In this document: piece after piece, positions 46,055-54,290 of the stretch
Position numbering within the stretch: position 1 is the first letter of the stretch
Layout of the letters: each line of letters starts with the position of its first letter
Notes under the pieces: generated by a model
Told to the model about the DNA's origin: nothing
The model's database searches: none
What the model saw: only the letters and a program-made list of their open reading frames with translations
NCBI RefSeq assembly: GCF_004331915.1
Contig: NZ_CP036528.1
Coordinates: forward strand, 758,567 to 822,566
Direction of reading: 5' to 3'
Length of the DNA: 64,000 nt
From: Ureibacillus thermophilus
GTDB taxonomy: Bacteria > Bacillota > Bacilli > Bacillales_A > Planococcaceae
Translations under genes and position numbers: made by a program

Positions 46055-46494
46055 GATAAAACTAGAGGAACAAATAATTTTTTATAAAAATTTAGAAATA
46101 TTTGCATAAAGTAATAAAAAGGTCTGTCAGTGATGAAAAAACTTCATTGATGTTTACTTATTATGTTGATTTTAGCTGTGTGCAATACAACTATATTAGC
46201 TAGGAAAAATTTCAAAGATAGTAGAGGAATGATGTGGAGATTTCTAATATTGTTTAGTCCTTGGAAGATGGGAGCGAAGAAGGGGAGGAAGTGAAAGAAG
46301 CATGTATTTCAGCTAACAAAAACAAAGAATGCAGGGGTGGAGATCTGGTTCCCTTTGATGTGGGAGGAGAATGACGAGGGTGGGCTCTTATTTTCTTCAT
46401 TTATTAAAAATTTGATATTTTCTATTTTTAAGTAAAAAAATAATAGAAGTGTATTAGGAACGTTTTAAAAACGATCGAAAGGGAGTGAAAATGA

Positions 46495-46854
46495 ATGGAG
46501 ATGGCAGGATCAATCATAGGAATTGCCTCTGCCGTTGCAACTCTTGTATTTTGGGGAATTTTCTCCTTCGATAATCCTTACCAGGCGCCAAATTCAGAAG
46601 TGGTTGGCAACTTATTTGTTGCTGCTGTTATTCCTGCCGCCTTTGTGGTCATCGGTCAATTTTTGAAGCCCAAATGGTTTGTATTTGTCGCTTTCTTATC
46701 ATCTCTTCCCATCGGAGTTTACTTTTTGCTGTCTTCTGGAATAATTCGCTGCTTTAGCCTTGTATCAGTAGGATATTTCATCAGTTTTTTATTCATAATC
46801 ATTAATGAAAACAGAGAGAAAAGTTTTCATCCTATTAAATCCAACATTAAATAA
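46495..46854 (+). CDS. Small four-helix membrane protein, unknown
   Basis: 119 residues with hydrophobic stretches near 5-22, 40-58, 62-80 and 82-100 and a basic tail. GGGAG stands nine bases before ATG 46495. Not recognised. Its last 28 bp overlap the convergent LysE-type gene. Confidence 0.65.
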   Translation: MEMAGSIIGIASAVATLVFWGIFSFDNPYQAPNSEVVGNLFVAAVIPAAFVVIGQFLKPKWFVFVAFLSSLPIGVYFLLSSGIIRCFSLVSVGYFISFLFIIINENREKSFHPIKSNIK

Positions 46855-47440
46855 ACCGCAGTTCCCCAAATGAAAATGGCTGAGCATTTGTTGAAAAGCA
46901 TTAAAAGACTTCCTGATTGATCTAATTTTTTAAAAAACGCACCAGCAAGGGTTAAACCGAAAAACCAAATCCAAGAAACTAAAATACAGGCAAAGGTAAA
47001 TAAAAATTGTTCCGTTCCGACATATTTAAGTGCGCTTGTACCGATGACTCCCACCGTATCTAAATAGCATGGGGATTTAAGATGGAAACGGATAGAGCAA
47101 AAAGAATTTGCTTTTTTGCCGGCAAAGAAGTGTGGGTGTCATTGGTTTGGGGTTGGCTTTTCCAAATAGAGTATCCCATGTACAGTAAAAACATCACGCC
47201 CGCCGTTAGAAGTCCTGTCCGCAGCCATTCAAATTGCCATACGATGACGGAAAGCCCGAAAACGGCAAGTAAAATGAGCATTGTATCGCATATGGCAGCG
47301 GTGACGGCAGCGGGGAGAGCCCGAAACAGATTGGGCTGCATGGCGCCTTGAGAGAAAACAAAGACATTTTGGACACCCAACGGCAAGATTAGTCCAAAGG
47401 CTAAAAGAAATCCGTGTATAAGTGGCAGCATGGAAAGCAT
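46827..47440 (-). pseudogene. LysE/ArgO-family amino-acid exporter, one-base frameshift
   Basis: The start at 47440 gives LPLIHGFLLAFGLILPLGVQNVFVF, the LysE signature, and runs to NPHAI followed by a TAG at about 47060. In the next frame the protein continues LDTVGVIGTSALKYVGTEQF to 46827. One missing T in GCTATTTAGATACG (TTT instead of TTTT) explains it. With the base restored the protein would be about 204 residues, six helices, normal length. It may be a sequencing error, a true mutation or a phase-variable T run. Confidence 0.85.
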
Positions 47441-47584
47441 CTCCTATTTCAATCTATCATACTGTATTGCAGCGAAAAGAAAACAGCCAATTCAATGGAT
47501 TTTTTTTGGATTCGCTGCCACTCCTAATTAAATGCAGATGGGAAACGGAGAATTTATTAATGAGGGAGCTGTCGCCTTCGTTGC

Positions 47585-47748
47585 TTCCCAAAGAATGAAA
47601 GGAAATGTCCAGAACGTGAAAACTTTCCAGACATCCCCATTTCTAATAGTAAAATTCTTTGGAAAATCTTTGCTCCTTCGGTGGTCACATTAAACGCGCC
47701 TCCTCGTTGCAATAGGGGCGTCTTAAAATGTCTTTTCAACCCCCCTTT
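47585..47748. repeat. Dispersed intergenic hairpin repeat, copy 2
   Basis: Same order of parts as the copy at 3786-3975: an AATGTCCAGAA / TTTCCAGACATC hairpin, a middle with CGGTGGTCACATTAAACGCG then CCTCCTCGTTGCAAT, and an end hairpin GGGGCGTCTT / AACCCCCC. Again it ends next to the 3' end of a minus-strand gene. Confidence 0.75.
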
Positions 47749-47749
47749 A

Positions 47750-47893
47750 TTACGTATTGCGAGGCTTTCTTACTTCAGCAGGCGGATTGTTGTGAATGGC
47801 TTGATTGAACTCTTTAGAATATTCTTCTCGTTGGATGGTTTTATTCTTCTCTTGTTTCTTTTTCTTGAAGCTTGTTTTGTTTTTCTTTGCCAT
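47750..47893 (-). CDS. Small basic protein, unknown
   Basis: 47 residues, very rich in Lys (KKNKTSFKKKKQEKNKT) with an ordered second half (EEYSKEFNQAIHNNPPAEV). A near-perfect GGAGGTGA lies six bases before ATG 47893, which makes a real gene likely. Not recognised; resembles small Lys-rich proteins found in sporulating Bacillales, but that is only an impression. Confidence 0.65.
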   Translation of the reverse strand: MAKKNKTSFKKKKQEKNKTIQREEYSKEFNQAIHNNPPAEVRKPRNT

Positions 47894-48021
47894 ATAGGTC
47901 ACCTCCAAAAGTGTTGAATTTAATGTGCGTCAATTTGAACAATCTATTCCAGCAGCATATAAAAATTTTTAACATAGAGGTGCAACAAAAGGCGGTTTTT
48001 TTCGCTCATTTTTTTAAGTTC

Positions 48022-48321
48022 ATGCCAATTGAAGGAAGAATGGAGATTTGTCGGGGAAACATAAATTGGCGGGTTGTTTATGAAATGGAGAAGCGAGAGC
48101 AAGCATCGAAACTCACTATCGAATATATCAGGGTAAAGCTCATACCAAAAGAAATCGGATATCGCGTTAACGAATCTACTGAAATAGGTACATTGGATGA
48201 ACACGGGGTGCTCACAGTGAAAGATGATGGTTGCGAAGGCTGCCATAAACTAAATGAAATTCCTGCAGCCATCGAGTGGGGAAGGCAAATTAATCTCTTT
48301 ACATTGCATTTGGAGGAATAA
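48022..48321 (+). CDS. Hypothetical protein
   Basis: About 99 residues from ATG 48022 (93 if ATG 48040 is used); neither has a strong ribosome site. The text is protein-like with a Cys pair (DDGCEGCHKLNEIPAAIEWG) and no membrane segment. An even longer frame from 47872 covers the antisense of the small Lys-rich gene and is not accepted. Not recognised. Confidence 0.5.
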   Translation: MPIEGRMEICRGNINWRVVYEMEKREQASKLTIEYIRVKLIPKEIGYRVNESTEIGTLDEHGVLTVKDDGCEGCHKLNEIPAAIEWGRQINLFTLHLEE

Positions 48322-48329
48322 AAAAAGAG

Positions 48330-48413
48330 GGCTTGTCTAAAAAGTCCATAAAAACAGAGCGAATGGAGAAAACAATGAGTTTTTCCATTCGCTCTGTTTC
48401 CTTATTTTTGAAA
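48330..48413 (+). terminator. Strong hairpin after the hypothetical gene
   Basis: AACAGAGCGAATGGAGAAAA pairs with TTTTTCCATTCGCTCTGTTT (about 48352-48400) in a ~20-bp stem. GGGCTTGTCTAAAAAGTCC before it resembles the dispersed repeat. Confidence 0.7.
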
Positions 48414-48427
48414 TTGGTTTGGGAATT

Positions 48428-48513
48428 CAATTCGTGCGGATGCCACTTCAATTCGTGCGGATGCCACTTCAATTCGTGCGGATGCTACCTCAATTCGTGC
48501 GGATACCACCTCA
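48428..48513. repeat. 21-bp tandem repeats (array 2)
   Basis: Four units with TTCGTGCGGATGCCACTTC-type text; TTCGTGCGG starts at 48431, 48452, 48473 and 48494, exactly 21 bp apart. Two weaker copies of the core (GGTGCGAATA, TTGTGCGGATA) follow at about 48537 and 48554. The core GTGCGGAT is the same as in the array at 24395-24531. Confidence 0.88.
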
Positions 48514-48599
48514 TTTATACCTTATCTTCTTCAACTGGTGCGAATAAATACCATTTGTGCGGATACACTCTATGCATTGTGTATTAGTCGTAAAACAAA

Positions 48600-48641
48600 A
48601 AAATAGCAGCACAAACCTTAATCTAGGTTTGCACTGCTAGC
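48600..48641 (-). terminator. Terminator of the yhgE-type gene
   Basis: Minus strand AGCAGTGCAAACCT / AGGTTTGTGCTGCT, loop AGATTA, then ATTTTTTT. Confidence 0.88.
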
Positions 48642-48648
48642 AGTTTAA

Positions 48649-50892
48649 TTAATCTTGTTTCATCATAGCAGCCATTTCTACATCTTTTGAACGCTTTAAT
48701 GAAACTGATAAAAATGCAATCGTTAGTACGATAAAGGCAATCATATAGCCAATAAGAATGAAATTATTGTGCCATAAGAAGGAGATGTCTCCACTTGAAA
48801 TAGTTGCTTTAAATGCTTGGATTGTGTAAGTCATTGGCAAGAAGGCATTAATTGGCTGCAATGCATATGGCAGCAATTCCATTGGGAACGTACCAGCACT
48901 TGTTGTTAATTGTAAAATCAAGATGATAATCGCAATGAAGCGTCCACTGTCTCCTAACAATGTCACAAGCATTTGAATCAATGACATAAAGACAAAGCTT
49001 ACGATGATGGATGTTAGGATAAACAATGGAAGGTTTTCCACTTCAAGATTTAATACAAGTAACAAAATTAAGTCAACAAGCAATGCTTGAATCAAACCAA
49101 CGATTGCTACAATGCCAAATTTGCTTGCAAACCATGTGACTGCATTTTTAGGACGAATTACTGGTCGTTTGAATTCAAACACAATGGAAAGCATTAGTGC
49201 TCCGACGAATAGTCCCAGTGACATAAAGTAAGGAGTGAAACCAGTTCCGTAGTTTGGTACTTCGTTGACTGCATCTTTATCAACAACAACTGGTTCCCCC
49301 ATCATGTCATAAGTGTCTTCATTTGCCTTCACAGATCCTGCTTCTTCAGCACCTTCTGCAAGTTTGTCAGCAAGTTCGGTTGAACCATCCAATAATTTTT
49401 CTGTACCGGATGTTAATTGGACGGCGCCGTCAGAAAGTTTGCCAGCACCTTCTTGTAATTGGCCAGCACCAGATCGTAATTGTTGCATGCCTGCACTTAA
49501 CTGGTTCGCACCGTTGTTTAAGTCAATAGAACCGTTATAAAGTTTGCTTACTCCGCTTTGTAATGTTTGTTGACCAGCATTGATTTGGTCAAGACCTGCA
49601 ATCATTTGATTAAAGGCTGGTGCAGTTTGAGTTTTTAATTGTTCTTCAATGCCATTTGCTGAAGCAAGCAACTGGCTTGTTAAAGAATTTTCAAACTGCG
49701 TCAAACCTTGATTAAGTCCTTGGCTGACTCCTGCAGTAATTTGAGGCTCTAATTGAGCTTGTAATTGAGTTTTATATTGCTGTTCAACTTGTTCTTTTGT
49801 TGGTGAATTGCTTGCAAGTTGTGCCATAAAGTCAGCTGCTTGTTCTTCTGTCATAAAGCCATTTGCCACAAGGGCTGATTGAATTTGAGTAAGGGTTTGT
49901 GTTTGAGTCGCAACGGTTTGTTCAGCTAATTGACTGGATAAACCATTTACAATTCCAGCTGTAAGTTGTGAAGACATTTCGCTAGATAATTGAGTTTCTA
50001 ATTGGTTAATGCCAGCGCTGATGTTTTGGACACTGCCTTTTAGTTTTTCAGAAATTCCCGAAGCAACTTGTGCTGGGAGTTGGTCTTTCATTTGTTTCAA
50101 ACCATTTTCCACTTGAGATGTGCCATTTACAAGTGCTGGAAGATTATCATTCAACTGTTTTAGGCCTTCTTTTAATTGGCTTGAACCAGAGGCGATTGAT
50201 TCAGAACCGTTAGCGGCAGAATTCATGCCTTCATTGAATTCAATCATTTTAGAGGCCAATGTAGCAAGGTTTTCACTTAATGTCTTGGAACCGTCATTTA
50301 GTTTCGCAATTCCTTCTTTTAATTGACCTGAACCATCGCTTGCTTGATTTAATCCATCCGCAAGTTCCGTGATGGAATCAAACATGGTTTCAGCATATGT
50401 TTCAATGATATTTTTTGAGATTTCTGCTTTTACTTCTTTCATTGCAGTTTCCCCAATTTGGGAAGAAAGAAAGTTGGTGCTTTCATTTGGAACATATTTG
50501 AGTTCTAATTTTTTTGGCTCATCATCGAGAATCGTTGTCGCATTTTCAGAGAAGTTTTCTGGAATTTCTATGAGCAAATAATAATCTCGATTTTCTAATC
50601 CTTTATAACCTTCTTCTTTTGAAACGACATGGAACGCAAATTTCTCACTATCTTCGAGTTTCTTGGCAAGTTCATCCCCTATATGTAAGGTTTTGCCTTC
50701 AAATTCAGCACCCTTATCGTTATTGACGATGGCAACAGGCAATTCATCTAAATTCGCATAAGGATCCCAGAATGCCCAGATGAACATTCCGGCATACATT
50801 AAAGGAACAAGCGCAACTGCGATAATCGAAATGAGAATTTTTCGATTGGAAAGTAGAAATTTTAATTCCTCCAAAAAAGACGAATTTTTCAC
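48649..50892 (-). CDS. YhgE/Pip family ABC-2-type membrane protein
   Basis: 747 residues. One N-terminal membrane helix (ILISIIAVALVPLMYAGMFIW), a large extracellular part of some 450 residues with Gln/Ser/Gly-rich heptad-like repeats (LNDGSKTLSENLATL, SQLKEGLKQLNDN, GKLSDGAVQLTSG), and five to six C-terminal helices of the ABC-2 type. The family includes the phage-infection protein Pip of Lactococcus and EsaA-like proteins of type VII secretion. The role here may be export or envelope stress; not certain. GTG start behind GGGGGT. Downstream of a TetR gene that shares its operator. Confidence 0.88.
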   Translation of the reverse strand: MKNSSFLEELKFLLSNRKILISIIAVALVPLMYAGMFIWAFWDPYANLDELPVAIVNNDKGAEFEGKTLHIGDELAKKLEDSEKFAFHVVSKEEGYKGLENRDYYLLIEIPENFSENATTILDDEPKKLELKYVPNESTNFLSSQIGETAMKEVKAEISKNIIETYAETMFDSITELADGLNQASDGSGQLKEGIAKLNDGSKTLSENLATLASKMIEFNEGMNSAANGSESIASGSSQLKEGLKQLNDNLPALVNGTSQVENGLKQMKDQLPAQVASGISEKLKGSVQNISAGINQLETQLSSEMSSQLTAGIVNGLSSQLAEQTVATQTQTLTQIQSALVANGFMTEEQAADFMAQLASNSPTKEQVEQQYKTQLQAQLEPQITAGVSQGLNQGLTQFENSLTSQLLASANGIEEQLKTQTAPAFNQMIAGLDQINAGQQTLQSGVSKLYNGSIDLNNGANQLSAGMQQLRSGAGQLQEGAGKLSDGAVQLTSGTEKLLDGSTELADKLAEGAEEAGSVKANEDTYDMMGEPVVVDKDAVNEVPNYGTGFTPYFMSLGLFVGALMLSIVFEFKRPVIRPKNAVTWFASKFGIVAIVGLIQALLVDLILLLVLNLEVENLPLFILTSIIVSFVFMSLIQMLVTLLGDSGRFIAIIILILQLTTSAGTFPMELLPYALQPINAFLPMTYTIQAFKATISSGDISFLWHNNFILIGYMIAFIVLTIAFLSVSLKRSKDVEMAAMMKQD

Positions 50893-50914
50893 ATTGTTAC
50901 CCCCTAAGAAGTGA

Positions 50915-50937
50915 TGACTATTTTGTTCATTTGGTCA
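50915..50937 (-). promoter_or_regulatory. TetR-type operator before yhgE
   Basis: A 23-bp dyad TGACTAT-N9-TTGGTCA. The same design (TGACCAA-N9-TTGGTCA) is found before the tetR gene at 51591-51613. Confidence 0.7.
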
Positions 50938-50989
50938 TCTTCGAGTAAATGAATAAGGACATCCTATTGTATGTCCCATGAAATAAAAA

Positions 50990-51571
50990 TTATGTTGATA
51001 AACCTTCAAAGAAGTACAGTCTAAATAGATTAGACAATTCTTCTTTACCGAGAGGAGGGTGTTGCTGTTCCCAATCAAAAATCAAAGCGACATATGTTTT
51101 TAGCATGATAAACGCGGTGATTTCAGGATTACATTCTTTAATTTCACCACGGTCAATGGCTTCTTGGATAATCCCTTTCATATAATCCACGATGGCTTGT
51201 TCAACTCGTTGAATCACATCCACCACCGCTTTTGTTCCAATCTCTTTTTCTTCCTGGAAAAGCTTGATGGTGAGTTGATGCGATTTTCGAAACTCTAAGA
51301 GCCTTAAAAGTACTCGATGAATATTTTCATCAAAGCGTTTTGTCGGATCAACAACTCGTTCTGCTTCATCCTTCATATGACGGATGAGAGAAGATACGAT
51401 TTCATCTAAAATTTCTTCTTTGCTGTTGAAAAATGTATAGATGGTTCCTTTACCTACATTGGCAAGTTTCGCAATTTGATCCATTGTCGTTGCTTTATAG
51501 CCAAACAAAGAAAAGGATTTTTGAGCAGCTTCAAGTATTAGTTGCTTTCGATCGACTGCCAAGCCATTCAC
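50990..51571 (-). CDS. TetR-family regulator
   Basis: 193 residues. The helix-turn-helix is TTMDQIAKLANVGKGTIYTFF (residues about 25-45); the remainder is the helical ligand/dimer domain (FadR/YhgD-like). It lies just upstream of yhgE in the same direction, as in other Bacilli (yhgD-yhgE). Matching 23-bp dyads in front of both genes point to repression of yhgE and of itself. TAGGAGGTGAATGG precedes the start. Confidence 0.9.
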   Translation of the reverse strand: MNGLAVDRKQLILEAAQKSFSLFGYKATTMDQIAKLANVGKGTIYTFFNSKEEILDEIVSSLIRHMKDEAERVVDPTKRFDENIHRVLLRLLEFRKSHQLTIKLFQEEKEIGTKAVVDVIQRVEQAIVDYMKGIIQEAIDRGEIKECNPEITAFIMLKTYVALIFDWEQQHPPLGKEELSNLFRLYFFEGLST

Positions 51572-51590
51572 CTCCTATTTGCCCGAGATT

Positions 51591-51613
51591 GACCAAATGA
51601 CAAAATTGGTCAT
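51591..51613 (-). promoter_or_regulatory. TetR-type operator before tetR
   Basis: TGACCAA at 51591-51597 and TTGGTCA at 51607-51613, perfect 7-bp arms with a 9-base centre. It lies about 20 bp before the tetR start. Confidence 0.75.
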
Positions 51614-51719
51614 TTGTTTCACGTACAGTAATATATCACTGTTTATCTTTTTTTGCAAGAGAAATAAAGTTTTTTATCATTTCTATAGTAAAAAAAGAGG
51701 AATAAAGGGAATGTTCATT

Positions 51720-51995
51720 TCATGAAAAAAATAAATTACGCCATCTCATCACACGGGAAAATAATCTTGCATCTTTCGCCATTTTTCCGTAGTACGGATG
51801 TTGATAAGGAGCTAAACATTGCTGGAATAAATCATCGCAATACCAGGAAGGTCCATATATGGAATAGCAAATATCATGCTGCATGCAACAGAAATCGACA
51901 GGATTTGTTGGGGCACCTGGACCTGAACAGCCTGGTCCACAATAGCGATAACCAGGGTAGCAGATGCCGAAAATGGATTTTCGCGGTCGGAACAT
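51720..51995 (-). CDS. Small phospholipase A2-like protein
   Basis: 91 residues. The calcium-loop-like YCGPGCSGPG (18-27) is followed by DFCCMQHDICYS with the His40-Asp41 pair that forms the PLA2 active site. Eight cysteines suggest disulfides. It resembles the short PLA2 domains known from parvovirus capsid proteins and from small proteins of Bacillales and fungi. There is no signal peptide, so the place of action is unclear. AAAGGAG stands seven bases before the start. Confidence 0.78.
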   Translation of the reverse strand: MFRPRKSIFGICYPGYRYCGPGCSGPGAPTNPVDFCCMQHDICYSIYGPSWYCDDLFQQCLAPYQHPYYGKMAKDARLFSRVMRWRNLFFS

Positions 51996-52190
51996 CTCGA
52001 AGCTCCTTTCTGTTTTGTGTAGTTACTTTATTATATGAGAAAAATATAAGAAGCAACGGGCGCTCTATTTTTTGGGGAAAAGAGAAAGGATTGATTTCTT
52101 AATGGAGAAAGTGAACAATGGATTATTTTGCAAAAAAAGGTGGATGGGGCAAAGGATTTCGGTTTTTTAAAGAGGAGAATCACTGTTTCT

Positions 52191-52286
52191 TTATCGAAAA
52201 ATTTCAAGTTTGTGCAATTCTTGTTGTATAGGTTTTAATGCTTCCTGAAGCGTTTGTTGCAACAATTCTTTCAGTTCATTATACAT
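52191..52286 (-). CDS. Very small ORF, unknown
   Basis: 31 residues, one amphipathic helix rich in Leu, Gln, Glu and Lys (LKELLQQTLQEALKPIQQEL). GGGGGGC lies six to seven bases before the ATG, a good ribosome site. It could be a regulatory peptide or the end piece of a lost gene. Confidence 0.4.
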   Translation of the reverse strand: MYNELKELLQQTLQEALKPIQQELHKLEIFR

Positions 52287-52390
52287 GAGATGCCCCCCGT
52301 GCTATTTTGTTTGAACAAAATTTCTATCTATATTTTATATTGGAACCTATCTTTATCACAATAATAGAACTAAAATTATTAAAGGGGAAT

Positions 52391-52426
52391 CCTTCCTTTT
52401 GTCGAATTATGTATGAAAAAGGAAGG
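52391..52426 (+). promoter_or_regulatory. Hairpin covering a ribosome-binding site
   Basis: CCTTCCTTTT (52391) and AAAAGGAAGG (52417) are perfect 10-bp arms. The right arm contains the GGAAGG that serves the GTG start at 52436, so folding would hide the ribosome site. Confidence 0.55.
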
Positions 52427-52435
52427 TGTTTTCCA

Positions 52436-52960
52436 GTGGGAAGAAAAACGAAAATTAAAAAAATCAAAAAAGAAGAAAAGGTAGCCCTTGCTGAATTGGA
52501 ACTTCTTTATGAAGAATTCAACGAAATTAAAGAAGCCATAAAACATTTGAAAAAGCATGATAAACATTTCGATTGCTTTCAATCCTTGCCGGAAAAGAAG
52601 CAAGAAGAATTGTACTCACGAAGAAAAGACAGGAAGTTTGCATCAATCATTGTTGAATTGTACGCAATCGTTGAGGAATTTTATCAAAAGGTTTATTTCA
52701 TTGTATATGATGAGGAGAGGTATAAGAAACAAACTGAACAGGATGCTATCACGGATATTTGCGAACAATTAGAACATAAAATTTCATTGCACAATAATAC
52801 GGAATCTTTAACGCATCTAAGAAATTTCATGATTCAGAAAGAGTTTTCATTTAAATCCGCCAGAACAGCATATGAAGAAGAGTTGGAGGCATTTCGTAAG
52901 AACAAGGATGCCATCAAATACTTATTTGAGCAGGCAAGGGAAGCTATTAAAATAAAATAA
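52436..52960 (+). CDS. Hypothetical helical, highly charged protein
   Basis: 174 residues from GTG 52436. Starts with a very basic stretch (VGRKTKIKKIKKEEK) and is then all helix with many Lys and Glu, probably coiled coil. A reading from 52307 adds residues encoded by the hairpin region and has no ribosome site. Not recognised. Translation may be limited by the hairpin over its ribosome site. Confidence 0.65.
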   Translation: MGRKTKIKKIKKEEKVALAELELLYEEFNEIKEAIKHLKKHDKHFDCFQSLPEKKQEELYSRRKDRKFASIIVELYAIVEEFYQKVYFIVYDEERYKKQTEQDAITDICEQLEHKISLHNNTESLTHLRNFMIQKEFSFKSARTAYEEELEAFRKNKDAIKYLFEQAREAIKIK

Positions 52961-53047
52961 GCAACGTGAAAATGCATCTTTCTGTCAAAGTAAGAAAAAG
53001 CTTGCTATAATAATTCTTACGAAAAAAGTAAGAAAGGGTGCGAAAGT

Positions 53048-53479
53048 ATGAACGCTTACGAGGAGTATATGAAAGCCATCGTGCAGCCAATGCGTCAAGA
53101 ATTGGTGGATGCTGGTTTTACTGAATTAACAACAGCGGATGAAGTGCATGAATTTATGGCAACAACAAAAGGGGTTTCTCTTGTGGTGATAAACTCTGTA
53201 TGCGGTTGTGCGGCAGGCAGCGCACGACCAGCTGTACGAGAAGCGCTTAAAGAAATAAAACCTGACCATTTAGTAACGGTCTTTGCTGGACAAGACCGGG
53301 AAGCGACTGCTGCGATGCGTTCTTATTTTGAAGAGGTTCCGCCAAGTTCCCCATCTATTGCGATTTTGCGTGATGGTCAGTTGGAATACTTCATCCCAAG
53401 GGAACAAATTGAAGGGTATGAAGTGGAGCAAATCCGAGATCATATTGTAGGCGTGTTGAAACAAGCATGCAACGCATAA
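53048..53479 (+). CDS. Bacilliredoxin (BrxA/BrxB, YphP/YqiW family)
   Basis: 143 residues with the CGC active site in NSVCGCAAGSARP. It removes bacillithiol from proteins oxidised under thiol stress (established in B. subtilis). AGAAAGGGTG precedes the ATG, and TATAAT near 53006 is the likely -10. The last 13 bp overlap the next gene, so the two are co-expressed. Confidence 0.93.
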   Translation: MNAYEEYMKAIVQPMRQELVDAGFTELTTADEVHEFMATTKGVSLVVINSVCGCAAGSARPAVREALKEIKPDHLVTVFAGQDREATAAMRSYFEEVPPSSPSIAILRDGQLEYFIPREQIEGYEVEQIRDHIVGVLKQACNA

Positions 53480-54249
53480 TTGTTACGACAGCAGGAAGAC
53501 CTGATGAAGAATCTTACCAATTGGCTAAACAGGTAAGCGAAGATTTAGGAGTGCCATTTATACCGCGGAAAAAACGTTCTATTAGCAAAATAAGTTTGCT
53601 TTATGAAGCGAATGTGTTAGTTGCTGGGAAAAATAGGTTGGAGTATTATGGGAAAGGCTCTCATATGCCTTTCTTCTTTCATCCCGATACAGCAGCTTTT
53701 CGTCTGAAACGGCTGAAAAGAGGGGAATCTGAGCCTTTCTTGGAAGCTTGTGCACTGCAAAGCAGCGATTCGTTTTTAGACTGTACGTTGGGAGTAGGTT
53801 CAGATGCAATCATCGCTTCTTATGCTGTTGGGGAAAAGGGGAAAGTGATTGGCCTCGAAGTAGATCCTGTTATTGCCTATATCGTTCGCCGTGGTTTAAA
53901 AGAATATGAAACAGCGGAAATTTCGTTGAAACGGTCGATGGAACGGATACAAGTGGTTCCTTGTGAGGCAGTTGAGTTTTTGAAAATGCAGGCCGATGAA
54001 TCCTTTGAAGTGGTCTATCTGGATCCGATGTTTGAACAGACCATTGAGGAATCGAATAACTTTGAATCTTTGCGAGAAGTGGGGAGCCATCATCCATTAA
54101 CAGAAGAATGGGTGAATGAGGCATATCGAGTGGCCAAGAAGAGAGTTGTTTTAAAAGCCCATTTTCGTTCAACTCATTTTGAAGATTTTGGTTTTGAGCG
54201 TAAGGTACGCCTCACTTCGAAATTTCATTTTGGGGTATTGGAAAAATAG
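53467..54249 (+). CDS. RsmJ-like class I SAM methyltransferase (YpiP-like)
   Basis: 260 residues. SAM motif I DCTLGVGSDAIIASYAVG, the acidic motif GLEVDPVIAYIVRRGL and VVYLDPMFEQ, which corresponds to the DPMFP motif of RsmJ-type 16S rRNA guanine methyltransferases. The N-terminal 80 residues (ESYQLAKQVSEDLGVPFIPR) are the family's own domain. Overlaps the bacilliredoxin gene by 13 bp. Terminator follows. Confidence 0.85.
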   Translation: MQRIIVTTAGRPDEESYQLAKQVSEDLGVPFIPRKKRSISKISLLYEANVLVAGKNRLEYYGKGSHMPFFFHPDTAAFRLKRLKRGESEPFLEACALQSSDSFLDCTLGVGSDAIIASYAVGEKGKVIGLEVDPVIAYIVRRGLKEYETAEISLKRSMERIQVVPCEAVEFLKMQADESFEVVYLDPMFEQTIEESNNFESLREVGSHHPLTEEWVNEAYRVAKKRVVLKAHFRSTHFEDFGFERKVRLTSKFHFGVLEK

Positions 54250-54256
54250 GTGGTTA

Positions 54257-54289
54257 AAAGAGCGAATTCGTTTATTTCGCTCTTTTTTA
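54257..54289 (+). terminator. Terminator, target of intron copy C
   Basis: AAAGAGCGAA / TTCGCTCTTT stem with T6. The intron 5' end GTGCGCCCGG begins two bases past the T run, exactly as in copy A. Confidence 0.9.
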
Positions 54290-54290
54290 T

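Noticed and set aside
48428-48513. Possible CRISPR array
   Set aside because: Units are contiguous 21-bp tandem repeats without unique spacers and no cas genes are nearby.
48333-48587. 84-codon frame with FNSCGCH repeats
   Set aside because: Translation of array 2; no ribosome site; it starts inside a terminator hairpin.
49313-50581. Plus-strand frames opposite yhgE
   Set aside because: Artefacts of the repeat-rich extracellular part of YhgE.
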